64,000 bases of DNA from Alitta virens (lineage: Eukaryota; Annelida; Polychaeta; Phyllodocida; Nereididae), in assembly GCA_932294295.1 (NCBI GenBank), contig OW028574.1, positions 13,030,215-13,094,214 of the forward strand, given 5' to 3'. Below are positions 11,761 through 22,852 of the stretch, piece after piece. The notes under the pieces are model-generated. The model did not search any database. It was given only the letters and a program-made list of their open reading frames with translations, and was not told the origin of the DNA. The position numbers were made by a program, and so were the translations under genes. Numbering within the stretch: position 1 is the first letter of the stretch; every line of letters starts with the position of its first letter.

Positions 11761-12917
11761 ATGTGGCCAATAGGTGACCTGGAGGTGGCGCCCTCAGCTC
11801 CATCTCGAAGCCCACCTAGTGGCAGCCCCAATAAACAAAAAAGCCCCAAAAAGAAGAAGACTTATAATGTTAGCAGAAAAACTGCAAAACTAAACCGCCA
11901 TGGCAGTTTGACCTCAGTGACCTCAATGACCTCTGTGACCTCAGTGGTCAGTGAGAAGGACAATGGTCAAGGACCTGGCTCAGAATACGCTTCCAATCAT
12001 TCGACTCTGGACCTCAGCACCCAGAGTATTCGTAAACCGGTAGTAAAAGCCGATGAAAATAATTCGATATGCCATGACTTTGACCTTCAGCCAGACCAGA
12101 AGGTCAGATGGAGGTCGTTCGATATCATCGAAGGCGTTGTAAGTTTCGAAACTGACTTCGAGAATACTTTAAATCAAATGGAATGTGAATCAAAACAGAA
12201 CAGGCAGCGAAAAGCGAAAAAAAGGGTCAGAAGAAATAGACTTCGGAAAAAATTCACATACACATTCCTCAAGCCAAAGAATTACAAACCCTTAATTGAT
12301 GACCCGGATGCATTCGAAGAAATAAGAGCGATTGAAGAAGAGTTTGAAAGAAGAAGAGAAGAGTATGCTCCTCTTTTGCAGTTCAACAACAGAAAGGTCA
12401 GTTGGTTGTTGGTAATTAGAAGTGCTGAAATTCTGAAATCATTAATCTGTATGTTATATATACACTGGATGGTGAGGATACCAATAAGTTGACTGCATAT
12501 TAGTTGACTTTTCATCCCCCACTTGTTGTCTTCTAAACCCCAAATTATTCATTAGTTCAGTCGTATGGTCCTGATGTGCATGTTAATTAGCTTTAAAAGA
12601 GAAGAGCTGACCAATTTCATCTATACCAAATATTAGGCCTATAACTATTTATGATATACATGTACTTATAAGAATATTTGTATGGAAGAAACAGGAAACA
12701 CAGGAGAATACGTTATCTTTTAAATTCAAATGAAGCACAATTAAGTTTAGGCTTTCGTTTTTACTTTCAGTTCTGGAAAAAGTTATCAAAGACCTCTGAC
12801 CTTCAAAGTCGTGTGCAAGGTGTGGCAGAATCACTGGCAGAGATGACAGTGGGACCAATTCGACCATCACAACCAATTCGACTGAAACCTAAAGGAAAAA
12901 GAAGATTACTAGTGTAA
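11761..12917 (+). CDS. Two-exon basic host gene B, similar in design to gene A
   Basis: An open frame from ATG 11761 runs 212 codons to AGAAAG|GTCAGT after 12396. Exon 2 starts at 12771 after TTTACTTTCAG and ends with TAA at 12915-12917, giving about 260 residues. The intron is phase 0 after a Lys codon, exactly as in gene A, and the second exon again opens with a Trp/Lys pattern (FWKKLSK versus TWKAMKS). Visible regions are a Ser/Pro/Lys-rich N-terminus, SVTSMTSVTSV repeats near residue 50, a strongly basic block (RKAKKRVRRNRLRKKF, about residues 155-175), and an acidic EEIRAIEEEFERRREEY coiled-coil-like helix before the splice site. No known domain is recognised. The 5' end could lie further upstream. 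Confidence 0.6.
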
Positions 12918-14243
12918 ATTAAGATTCAAATCATTAAAATGCTCATGTTCAACGGCTGAGGATAAATGATCAATACTCCATAATTATGTACTAAGTACAT
13001 GACATATAATAAGCAATTAAGCATTACTGTAGTGTAGCTATTTTCATGATATTTTGACCTACACATTTATTTAAAAAATAGTACTAACATTTTTTTGCTC
13101 ATTTAACCTCTAGTCAGAGATTGTCAATCTGCAGATTTATTTGCATAGAAATTATTTTTGAGATTTTCAAAAAATAAATGTTACTCACTTATAGGGCAGC
13201 GCTATGTAATTGCAATGGAAAGGTGTATAAAAAGTGTATTTTATGGTGTGATTCAGTATTATTAAGAGTATATTGCCTTTCATGGCTAAGTTGTGCGAGC
13301 TATTTTGCGGGGGATCTGACAGGTATATCCCATATATATTTTTACTGGACATATATAGTAATACTCATGCCATTTGCAGCAGGAAGCCTTGAAACAGTAA
13401 TTAAAATTTCATATGAATGGTATATATTTTGTTGCTAAGTGAATAACTTCATCTCATTTAACTGGCTATGTTAACTAATCTTTATTATCACTAACAAGGT
13501 TAACTCATTAAAAGTATTCCTGTATTTGAACGACTATAGTGGCACGATTCGCCGATTTTAATCGATTATCGTCTGCAAAACAAAGTAACAGCCGATAATC
13601 AATGCTGGTGTTGATTTTTCCGACAGGTGGCTTTGTATACTCAATTAAGGTGTCATTAAGTTTGAACGTTGATGAGTTAATATTCTTCTTTGCATTTGTT
13701 CTCAGTCCATGGAAAAATTGCATCGAACAGCTTACCGATTAATCGATGTCAGTTTTGAGACCGATTTGCCATCACTAGGCTATATACCCTATTGTACATA
13801 ATCTTGAATTTTTTGAATATGTCAATAAATGATTTGTGTAAATAATACTTGTAAATGTGATTGTATTGTGTACCCAACACCATAACATATGCAATACCTA
13901 AAACAAATATGCTTTTCAATTTCGAACAAAAAACAATAATAATTCAAACAAAAAAGTCAATAAGATAAAAAAAGTCCATCAAATTCAGTCAAATTCAAAG
14001 TTCATCGAAAATATCCTTGTTTGAATCTTCAACAGAAATGAATCCTGAATCTGAAGGTTAAGAGAGAAAGTGTCATTCCTATTTTTCCAAAGTTTTGCTT
14101 CAAAGTACCTAAAGCTATTCTTTCCACATGTGGCTGTATTGTAATGTGGAAGCGACATTCTTTGATTATCTCTCATTTCATACTGTGAAATTTGAGCCCT
14201 AAATAAAACAATGACATATTGTGGTGCCATACATTTCTTTATT
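12918..14243. other. Intergenic, no gene seen
   Basis: AT-rich sequence with only short ORFs that lack coding character. Confidence 0.45.
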
Positions 14244-14600
14244 TTATAAAGTAAAATAGCTGCATATGTGTACTAGGTTATATACACTGAGTTGCTTTTC
14301 TTGTTTACAGATTTCTTCATAACCAAATTGACCTTTATTTGTGGCAAATCTAAGTGCACGTTTGTTCGTTCTTTCTAGCTTGTCAATATTCGTTTTATTT
14401 GAAGACATCCATACCACTGAGCAGTAGTTGAAATTTCTGCTAATGTAGCTGTTGTATATGATCTTTTTTGTCTCTTTCTCAAGATAATGTCTAATTCTTT
14501 TCAATGCATTTGTTTGTTTTCCTATCTGGCTGCAAACCTCATCAATATGTGAACTAAATTTAAAATTCATTAAATGGGCTAAGTAGGACAGGCAGGGAGG
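14244..14600 (-). pseudogene. LINE reverse transcriptase C-terminal fragment
   Basis: The minus-strand frame contains FKFSSHIDEVCSQIGKQ, NALKRIRHYL, KIIYNSYISRNFNYCSVVWM and KLERTNKRALRF in that order. This is the thumb/C-terminal pattern of CR1/L2-type non-LTR reverse transcriptases (HLG-like strand, NALKR helix, FNYC..VWM). Only this end is present, consistent with the 5' truncation usual for LINE copies. The catalytic YADD region is absent. Confidence 0.75.
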
Positions 14601-15317
14601 GACCATGGCAATGAGATGATGGATGAAACAGCCATCCAACTAAGGCTCGACCGGTAATTGAACCTGAGACCCAGTGGTTGGAAGGGCACATCAGTGTGGC
14701 AACTGCCTGTGTATGTAAGACTTTGTTTGTCACATTAAGGTATGTTCAACAGACCATAACTTACATTCATCTCCCATCTTACAAAATAGATAATAAATCA
14801 ATTCATGTAACAAGTGAAAGTCTCTGCAACATGAGAACTATTTTTATAAATTCACCGTGCTATATACATGCCATAATAAGGTGGGTTTTTAATCCAAAAC
14901 ATAGCACTGCAAAGCAGCAAACATCAGCGAACGTGCATCGAAGTTATTTTTGAAGTTTATCCTCGAATAAACCAGTAAATTGCTTTTATGCCTTTATTAT
15001 ATAATATAATATGCTGTCTACATAGGTAAATATTTATTAAATTAACAGTTAATTATGTAATACAACATACCACATATATGCTAACAGCTTGTAACAGATA
15101 AATATAATGTCATTCAATGTCAGTAGTAAATAACTAGCTTGTTCCTCAGCCAGATGACTTCCTCCCCCGAGCAATGATCTTACCAATAACAATCACTAGA
15201 GGTCACCATTGTTGGCAAATAAATTTTAGCACCCTCTGTTGGAACAGACAGAAGAAAACTGGAGTAATCATATGGAGATTACCCTTCAGAGGTATTTTAT
15301 TAAATTGATCCTTTCGA

Positions 15318-15372
15318 AAGAAAAAAAAAATTGCAGTTCCTGTAGTGGCTACAAGAACTACAATTTTTTTTC
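15318..15372. repeat. AT-rich 20+ bp stem hairpin
   Basis: Arms around AATTGCAGTTCCTGTA and TACAAGAACTACAATT pair with two mismatches (G:U pairs in the minus-strand transcript) and a short loop. It sits directly outside the left arm of the inverted repeat starting at 15379, so it may mark the terminus of that element. Confidence 0.5.
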
Positions 15373-15378
15373 TTAGAG

Positions 15379-16085
15379 TTTGAGTTTGGGCAATACAAAA
15401 AAATTTAGCCGAGGGTACAGTTTGAAAAAGTTTAGGCTAACTCCACCAGAGGGATAAATACAAAATGGCTACCGAAAACTTATTTTTGCTCTATCTTCAC
15501 TAACACTTGTAGTAAAGATATACTTTTTGCATCAAAATATAGGTTTTTGAGGTCAAGGCATTCCATGGACACAATTTTAAGTTTGTTTATTGGACACAAG
15601 GAGGCTATATCCAGCATGGCTGTGTAACTTAGCCATTTTCCTGTCGCTCATTTAGAAGTCCATTTGCCACTCCTATGTATTCCATTGAGAACCAATGCAA
15701 ATTCTGCAACAGAAGGTCTTCGGGTGAATTTTCATCAATATTGATCAGCAATTCCAGCTTAGTTGTCTTAATAATAACCTTGGGTAGTGTTTACAGAAGG
15801 CAAACTATAGTCACCATTGCCAGAAATTGTATCGTTTCCTATATCTCAGGAATTAAGTATGACATTGAGGAACTTCTGGTGGCTACACCTATGTTTTCAA
15901 GGTCAAGGAAGTGAAGTAAGGTACTTCCAGTATTTTTCAATTGATATCTATAGCCTGAATGGGAGGAAATGGAAATTATTGTATTGGATTACAAAAAAAT
16001 TTGCTTTCTGTTGACTATTGGTGGTTTCATAATGTTGTTCATTTGAATCCATGCCTTCAACAATGTTTGCAGGATTTTATATTAT
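15379..16085 (+). repeat. Left arm of a large inverted repeat
   Basis: From GGGCAATAC near 15390 onward, this segment matches the reverse complement of 19175-18640 over most of its length, with small indels. Shared landmarks include the 'aaaagttt.gg.ctaa.tccacca' stretch, the run around 15655-15690, and 'ttcatttgaatccatgcc' at about 16040. The outer borders coincide on both sides. Confidence 0.75.
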
Positions 16086-18639
16086 CAAGATATTTTCTTG
16101 TGTTAATAATGTTCACCTTGTGTAGATGAACAATATCTTAATTGTAGGCAGCAGTATGCCAAGCCAAAAAAAACTCCTGTTTCATTTTGTCTTACTACTT
16201 CATTGCAATCCAATACCCAAATAAAAAAAAATATCATTTTATTATCGAATGAATTAATGATGCATTTAATGTCATGCCAATGATCCTCTCTATTGAAGCC
16301 ACAACAGACCAGTGCATATTCATAGTAATATGTCAATGCCAAAGCATGATGCCAAGGGCACTATGTCGCTGAATGCAATGCATATACATAATATATATAA
16401 TTATATTTGATATCAATGCATAAAAAGCAAATTTATAGCATTAAATGAAAGGCAGAACGTCATAGAATTCATTTCTGAAGAGAAACGGTATCCATTTGCT
16501 CTCAAAACTGCAAAATTTGCCGTAGGTACCATTTGACAGCTGACCTTATGAAAGCGAACGTTCGCTGATCACGACGACCGGAGCGCATAACTTCATGAAA
16601 AGTTGATCAAATTTCTCAAAGGATACATTAAATAAAAGCCAGGAAGTCATAGAAAACTTTCTGAACAAATACGGTATCCAGTCCCGGTGAAAACGGCAAA
16701 TTCGCCGTGTTATGTGGCAATTTGCACGGCCATTTTGTTCTTTGTAGCAGTGACCTACATAGCAGTCTAGACACGTCACTGCGCATGCTCTAATATATTT
16801 AGTAAGGAAGAGGCCCCTGGCGGGTTTTCAAAATTGAACGACCAATAAAAGGTATAAGACACTGCAAGAATTCCCCGCCTGGGGCCTCTCGCCCGAACAT
16901 GCACGAAGCTGTACAACACACTTCGGTCATTTCCGTCGGAGTTCGCCATCTTGTGACCGGAAACAGCCGAGATACTCGCGGAGGCAACAAACAACGATTT
17001 AAAGAAATGTATGGAACACTGCGTGCCAATAATAACTAGTACCTAGATAAATAATGTCATAAAAAACACATGTTACCAAATCTCATAACCAACGTTAGGA
17101 AAACTTTGTTTGTATACAATTGCGCATGGGTGAGATTTAAATTCCAGAAAAGGCTCAGTCAAAATTATCGTGCTGGTGCTGCCACCTGTCGCTGGTTTCA
17201 TGAGTGCTGCCACCTAGCTCCTACAACCTTGAACATACAGCCTACGGCCTCTGGCCTTCGGCTATAAATAGGTTGATGTTAGAAATTACAAATGTCAATG
17301 GCAAAATATAACAAAAATCAGATTTTTGGATACTGCTGGATGTTGTCAATGTACCTCATTAAAGTGTCTGATTAATAATATTAAGTAATAGTTATATCCT
17401 GAGTAGGAAGTTGGTAACTAACATTTTTGTTGGTTATATCCTGACACCGACACTGGGGGATATTTAAGAAAATGTTACGAAAATGCTAAATGATGTTATT
17501 AGTGAGTATGGTCTTCTTCCTTGGGTTTGAATTTATATTTTTATGCCATCGTCGAGTTCTGAAACTAGCGACAAGCTCATAGGTTCAGTCCATTTTTTTT
17601 TTGTGACTGATTTATCAATGTAATGTGATGGTGTCATATAATTTGCAATTTGGCAGTAATGATAAATGTTTTTAGGGTCTTGTGCATCTTTGGTTTGGTC
17701 TATTATGAACAGGTTACCCATGAAATCCAAGGAAACCTCCTTTGAAAAAACACCTTATTTTTTGTAGGAAGATGCACTATGTTTACTGCAAAGTAATTCT
17801 AATACTTGAAGGCTCCATTTGAGAACATTTATGAATACGGGTAGTTCTGGTGGCAAAACTGCCGCTGACATTGTATTGCCTTGTTCCTCAACAGCAGAAA
17901 ATTAATCACAAAGTGTTGTGTTTATTTCTCTGGTTCACAAAGGTTACAACCAATAATGTCATACAGGTCTAGTACTGTTTTTACCTGAGATCATTGCTGT
18001 GCAATGAGAATGTGTTTTCTGCATAAAATTAACTACCGACAGAACAACTTTGTGCCAAGCTCTGGAGTACTTGGGTGAGGGCATTGTTCTTGATATGGGT
18101 GGTGCAATTTGTATCATCAGTATTCACTCTGTTGGGGAGAGGTGACAAGGTGTAAATATGGGAGTGTCCACCTCATAAATTATGATGATCAACAGATTAA
18201 ATTAACACAGTAGAAGCCTGCCTCAAGATCAACTCTTTAATTAGACCACAGCCCAAATGAGGAATCCATTATTAGGTCAAATCAACATTTTATCTTAAAA
18301 AAAATTTGTACTATGTACGCAGGTCAACTGGTCAGGCTGCCAAACCCTTTCCAATTCCATTACTTTGGCTGATATTGATGTGCATGTGCCTTGGCCTGTT
18401 TTGACTGCAAAGGAGGGGCTTTTAGAATATGAAACAATAGGTATCAGTTAGATATAAATACAAATAAGTAGAATTTAAGTTATATAGGATTGCAAAAGAA
18501 GTGTAAGGACAAATCCTATGAAATGTGAGTAGGTAATAGCTGCATGGCACAGAATCAGGCAAACACATTAAGAAATTGTCCCTAAAAATTAAGATATTTG
18601 GCATTTACACAAAAGGTGAACATTATTTACCTAAGAAAA
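16086..18639. other. Interior of the foldback arrangement, no gene
   Basis: No coding exon is supported between the two inverted arms. A segment at 16803-16900 (GGCCCCTGGCGGGTTTTC onward) has a diverged direct copy at about 21860-21955, so it is a dispersed repeat. Confidence 0.5.
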
Positions 18640-19175
18640 TGTCTCATGTTAATTCACAACCCTGCTAACATTTTTGTTGGCATGGATTCAAATGAATAAC
18701 ATTAATGCAACCCGCCATTTTTGCAATCCAATATAATAATTTCTCCTATTCAGGCTATAAATATGAATAGGACAATACCGGAAGTACCTTAATTCTCTTC
18801 ACCTTGAAAACATAGGTTCAGCCACCTGAAGTTCCTTAATGTCATGCTTAATTCCTGAGATATAGTTAAAGATACAATTTCTGGCATTGGCAACTATAAT
18901 TTTCCTTTTGTAAACACTAGCCAAGGTTATCAGGACAACTAATCTTGAATTATTAATCAATAGTAATGAAAATTCAAAAAACCTTCTCTTGCAGAATTTT
19001 CATTGGTTCTCAATAGAATACATAGGAGTGGCAAATGGACTTATATGAGCGACAGAAAAGTAGAGATAGAGCGAAAATAAGCTTTTTGGCAGCCATTTTA
19101 GATTTGGCCTTCTGGTGGAATTAGCCCGAACTTTTTCAAAATGTACCCGGCTAAATGCTTTTGTATTGCCCTAAA
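18640..19175 (-). repeat. Right arm of the large inverted repeat
   Basis: Reverse-complement partner of 15379-16085. Together with the left arm it defines a 3.8 kb foldback-like unit. Homology stops near the GGGCAATAC motif on both arms. Confidence 0.75.
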
Positions 19176-19562
19176 CTCAAAATTTCAGGATTAAAACCTT
19201 GGGTTCTCTACTATGCTAAGAAATCTGTGTGTATTCTTTTCTTGAGGAAAACAGTTATGGATAATCCTCAAGTTTCATTGTGTGGTGAAGCACTCTCATG
19301 GGTGAAGCAGGTGAAACACCTTGGGAATGTTCTAAGCCATAACCTCAGTGAAACTCCTGAAGTGAACTGTAAAAAAGGAGACTTAATTGGCAGAACTAAT
19401 GTGTTGTTAGCCTCACTCCATGATGTTCCAGATAAAATTATCTTGGAGGCCTTTCAGAAACAAGTGTGTCACATGCATGGAGTGCAGGCATGGGGTCTAA
19501 GTGATAATGGGACAAAAGCATTTCACACAATGTGGCATAGGTGTGCAAGGAGAGTGCTTGGA
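19176..19562 (+). pseudogene. LINE reverse transcriptase C-terminal fragment, cut by a Harbinger-type element
   Basis: The plus-strand frame reads VSLCGEALSWVKQVKHLGNV, then NVLLASLHDVPDKIILEAF, VQAWGLSDNGTKAFHTMW and RRVLGL. The order (HLG strand, P-x-x-I-x-x-x-L, YG/WG pair, W-x-x-x-x-R-R) is that of the C-terminal region of a non-LTR reverse transcriptase. It matches, block for block, the minus-strand LINE at 61675-62230. The frame runs directly into the terminal repeat of the element at 19567, so the LINE was interrupted there. Confidence 0.65.
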
Positions 19563-20321
19563 TTAAGCCCCCCATCTCACATAGGTTTTGCCGTAGTGAA
19601 CCCGTAGTATTATATAACGGTTACGCAACGCGCTTCCCGGCTCCAACCCGACGGCTGCCCATGGATACCCGGCAATACCCGTCGAGTGACTCCTGGGACT
19701 CGTGGCCAAGCCAGGAGTTTCGGAGCAAACTCCCGGGTGTCCAAAAAGTCGGCGGATTACCTGTCGAATCGGTGAGTTATTTGTCCCTAATTTTACCCGT
19801 ATTAAAGCAGACGGTTTACTAGGAGTAAGCCGACGGCTTCCAGGAGTAATCCGCCGACTTCCACGGGTGACTCACCGACTGCTAGCAGCGTAAGCATCAG
19901 CGTATCAATGCTTCTTTAAAAGGCTGCTGCTCCCCTAATATTAGTCTGCTCAGCCCTTCCTGCATTGATACAGTCAGGGCGCGGACGTTTGCTGGAGCAC
20001 CACTGTTTGCCTCCGCCAACCTAGCTGCATTCTCAGACAAATAACTCGCTTAATAATTCAATTTTATTTGACGAAAATCAAACTAATATTAGGGGAGCAG
20101 CAGCTTTTTAAGTATATACAACCCCCTCCGCTGCTGCATGTACAAAATATCATTCGACGAGTGACTCGCCGGGTTCTACTTGCTTAACTTCTTCAGAACC
20201 CGGCGAGACTATCCTACAACCCTGCAAGTCACTCCTACAACTCAACGAGTTACTCCTCGAAGCCGTCGAGTCTCTCATGGAATTCGTCCACTAATTGGCC
20301 GTACCCGCTGAGTCACCCTTA

Positions 20322-20892
20322 AGGGCCTATCTCACATAGCCGAGTGACAATGCCGAGTGATGCCGAGTGCTTAATAAATTAGGCAGTCGGGAATACACGG
20401 CTCTGCACGCCGACCACTCTGGAAAGCTCGTAAATACACGGCAATACTCGTAGAACGATTGTAAAGTTTTAAACATGTTTAAAACTTTTTAAGATTGTCG
20501 CCGAGCAAATTTGCTCTGAAAGAGTACACTTGGTCACACTGGGAGTACACTTGGTCACACTGGGAGTACACTTGGTCACTCTGGGAGTACACTTGGTCAC
20601 TCTGGGAGTACACTTGGTCACTCTGGGAGTACACTTGGTCAGATGGATTGCTGTGTGGATGTGATTTCCTCGCCGAGTGGTCGGCGTGTGAAGAAGGCGA
20701 GCGATCGGCAAGCGATCGGCGAGCGATCTGCGAGTGATCGGGGAGTGATCGGGGAGTGATCGGGGAGTGATCTGCGAGACCTTGCTGACTTGCTTTTTCT
20801 AGTCATCAAATGAGCAAGAGTGACGCCGATTGATTGCTTTCCAGCGATCGTCATTACTCTGCATCGTCACTCGGCTATGTGTGATAGTGGCT
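20322..20892. mobile_element. Nested 571 bp Harbinger-type miniature element
   Basis: Inverted ends (AGGGCCTATCTCACATAGCC at 20322 and its diverged mirror ending at 20892) are flanked by a perfect TTA duplication (20319-20321 and 20893-20895). It lies wholly inside the 19567-21092 element, so it arrived later. It holds a 21 bp minisatellite and GAGTGATCGG-type 11 bp repeats (about 20700-20780). Confidence 0.8.
20522..20647. repeat. 21 bp minisatellite, six units
   Basis: The unit GAGTACACTTGGTCAC(A/T)CTGG starts at 20522, 20543, 20564, 20585, 20606 and 20627. The first two units carry ACACTGG, later ones ACTCTGG. The period is a multiple of three, so it yields repetitive ORFs on both strands that are not genes. 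Confidence 0.95.
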
Positions 20893-21283
20893 TTAGAACC
20901 CGGCAAGTCACACGTAGAACCTGGCGAGTCACACGTAGAACCCGGCGAGTCACACGTAGAATCCGGCGAGTCACACGGTGGATGATTCCCCGCCCTTTTT
21001 TGCCGCCAGAATCCGTCGCCAAACCGGCGAAAAAGCCTGTTGCATAACCGTTATGTAATACTACGGCAAAAACGGTATGTGAGACCATCTCTTGACAATA
21101 GACCACTCCAGTATATAAGTTTAAAAAATGATGATAAAGCTTGTGCACACAATGCTAAGAAGAAAATTCTTTAAAAAAAAAAAGATATCTAGCAACGTGA
21201 ACAATATGGTGACTCTAGTCTAGTTTAGAGTTACTTCAGACACTTGTGTGAATTATGATGAAACAAAGAAAAATAAAATTCTT

Positions 21284-21370
21284 TGAGCTGGATTTGAACC
21301 ACTGTCAGTAGGTACAGTTGCACCACACTCAGCATTGCCAGTGCTGTATCCACTGCGCCACGAAATCTGC
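21284..21370 (-). mobile_element. tRNA-derived SINE or tRNA pseudogene
   Basis: On the minus strand a Pol III A box (TGGCGCAGTGG, 21360-21350) and B box (GGTTCAAATCC, 21300-21290) lie at tRNA-like spacing. The acceptor and T stems do not pair well, so it is not a functional tRNA gene. This is the usual picture of a tRNA-derived SINE head. Confidence 0.65.
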
Positions 21371-22280
21371 TTTGACATTTTCAACACACAAAAAAAGGTG
21401 CTGAACCTAAAATGAAGTGCTATACAGAAATGTGCTATATTTATTATATATTTGTTAGTCCTATTAGATTTATGTATTATTATTAGTATGTCGTACAGAA
21501 GCTTCTGCTTGGTTTGTGTATTTTGTCTTGAACAATGTATGTGATTCCGTGAATTGAAACGACAATAAATAAAATTTTACTACTAATACTACATAGAGTG
21601 AACTTCAATATGGCGCCGCCTACAATATACACTTTCAATAAAAATGGCTTGATGTTTTGCAACAACTAATAAAACAAGGAAGCGTGGATAATCTAAAATC
21701 AAAAAGACCTATGAAAACTAGTTACAAGTTCAATTATGCCTAAATCTTTAATTTATAAACTTTGGAAATTGTAAGCAAGGATTTTAACCCAAAATTAAGG
21801 TGAATACTGCCTAGATTAGTTAAGCATGAGAATTTCAGGGTCGAATACATTAAAAAAAGTCAAGAGGCCCCCAACGGGTTCTTCATAATTGAACAACCAA
21901 TCAAATCAAAGAGCCTGCAAAACTACCCTGCCTGGGTCCTTGACCTAATTACTTTCACCCTCAAACAAAGTGTTCGTAATATATATCTGACATTGGAAAC
22001 AAACCACATATCAGTTATAGATCTATTGTGTCATAGGTCTAGACACCAGATATAAAAAGTAAGAACGAAACTGTGAAATACCTTGCAAACAATGGTCTGA
22101 ACAGTACCGGTGACTGAATTGACAAAATTAAATTCAAACTTTACACAAGTATTGAAATGCTCTACTGTATTATACAGTTAATCAGAGATTTACGAAGTCA
22201 TGAACTTTATGTGGATCCAGATTCACACACTGACACCTTGATTTACTTTTATTTGATTAATATTAAATATTTATAAAATG
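21371..22280. other. Gene-free stretch with a dispersed repeat
   Basis: No exon is supported. About 21860-21955 is a diverged direct copy of the sequence at 16803-16900. Confidence 0.45.
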
Positions 22281-22842
22281 TAGTTATTATGCAATTTAAA
22301 TTTAACTAATATTTTGGCAAATACACCATTAGTATACGCTACTATGTCGCAAAAAGTGGCTTGCTTGACAAGTCATAGAAGTAGCTCGATCAAGCTAGGG
22401 GGATGCCATTTTTTCCCATGGCAACCTAGCTTGAAATCTGTTGCCATAGCAACGAACCCAGGTTTCGGGAAATTTTAGTTTTCTTTATATTGCTTTACCA
22501 CTAGCACTGACAGACTCCATCCAAGTTACATAATCAAATCTTTTAACTACATGCTTTATGTTGGTCGTGTGACCTTTAAGGTGAAACGTCATTGTCATAG
22601 TGAAAATTGGGGTTAAATGTCCAAATTTGGCCCTTTTTCACATAAAATATTTTTAGATTCATTCTGTGTATCACTTAATACCTGTTTCCATGAAAAGTTA
22701 TTCATCAGTAACTTGACATAGTCTAAATTGGTTCTGAATTTTCAGGTTGTATTGGTATCCATGGCAACCAGGTTCAAATGATCATAAACAATTTAGTTAT
22801 TATGCAATTTGAATTTAACTAATATTTTGGCAAATACACCAT
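22281..22842. repeat. 49 bp direct repeats next to the Polinton terminus
   Basis: 22281-22329 and 22794-22842 are identical at 48 of 49 positions. The second copy ends about 10 bp before the Polinton inverted repeat. The first is followed by AGTATACGCTACTATG, which resembles the Polinton end (AGTATGTGTGTACTACTATATG). The 465 bp between has no gene but carries an RFX-type X-box (22440-22453). Confidence 0.85.
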
Positions 22843-22852
22843 ATTGTAATGC

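Larger units (their letters stand above)
19567..21092. mobile_element. Non-coding Harbinger-type element
   Basis: The left end (19567, GCCCCCCATCTCACATAGG...TTTTGCCGTAGTGAAC) and the inverted right end (to about 21092, TCTCACATACCG...TTTTGCCGTAGTATTAC) match the ends of the Harbinger element at 58110-61674. Both sides share the subterminal motif GTTACGCAAC / GTTATGCAAC. Target sites TAA (left) and TGA (right) agree only in part. No transposase is encoded. Subterminal blocks of GACGG / CGAGTCACACGTAGAA are repeated, four tandem units at about 20898-20975. Confidence 0.7.

Noticed and set aside
14640..14720. Possible tRNA gene or SINE head
   Set aside because: A B-box-like GGTTCAATTACC is present on the minus strand, but no A box at the right distance could be found.
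20522..20647. CRISPR-like regular repeats
   Set aside because: There are no unique spacers between the units and the genome is eukaryotic; it is a simple minisatellite.
20495..20737. ORFs with EYTWSHW or KCTPRVT repeats
   Set aside because: They are the two-strand translation of a 21 bp minisatellite inside a non-coding element.
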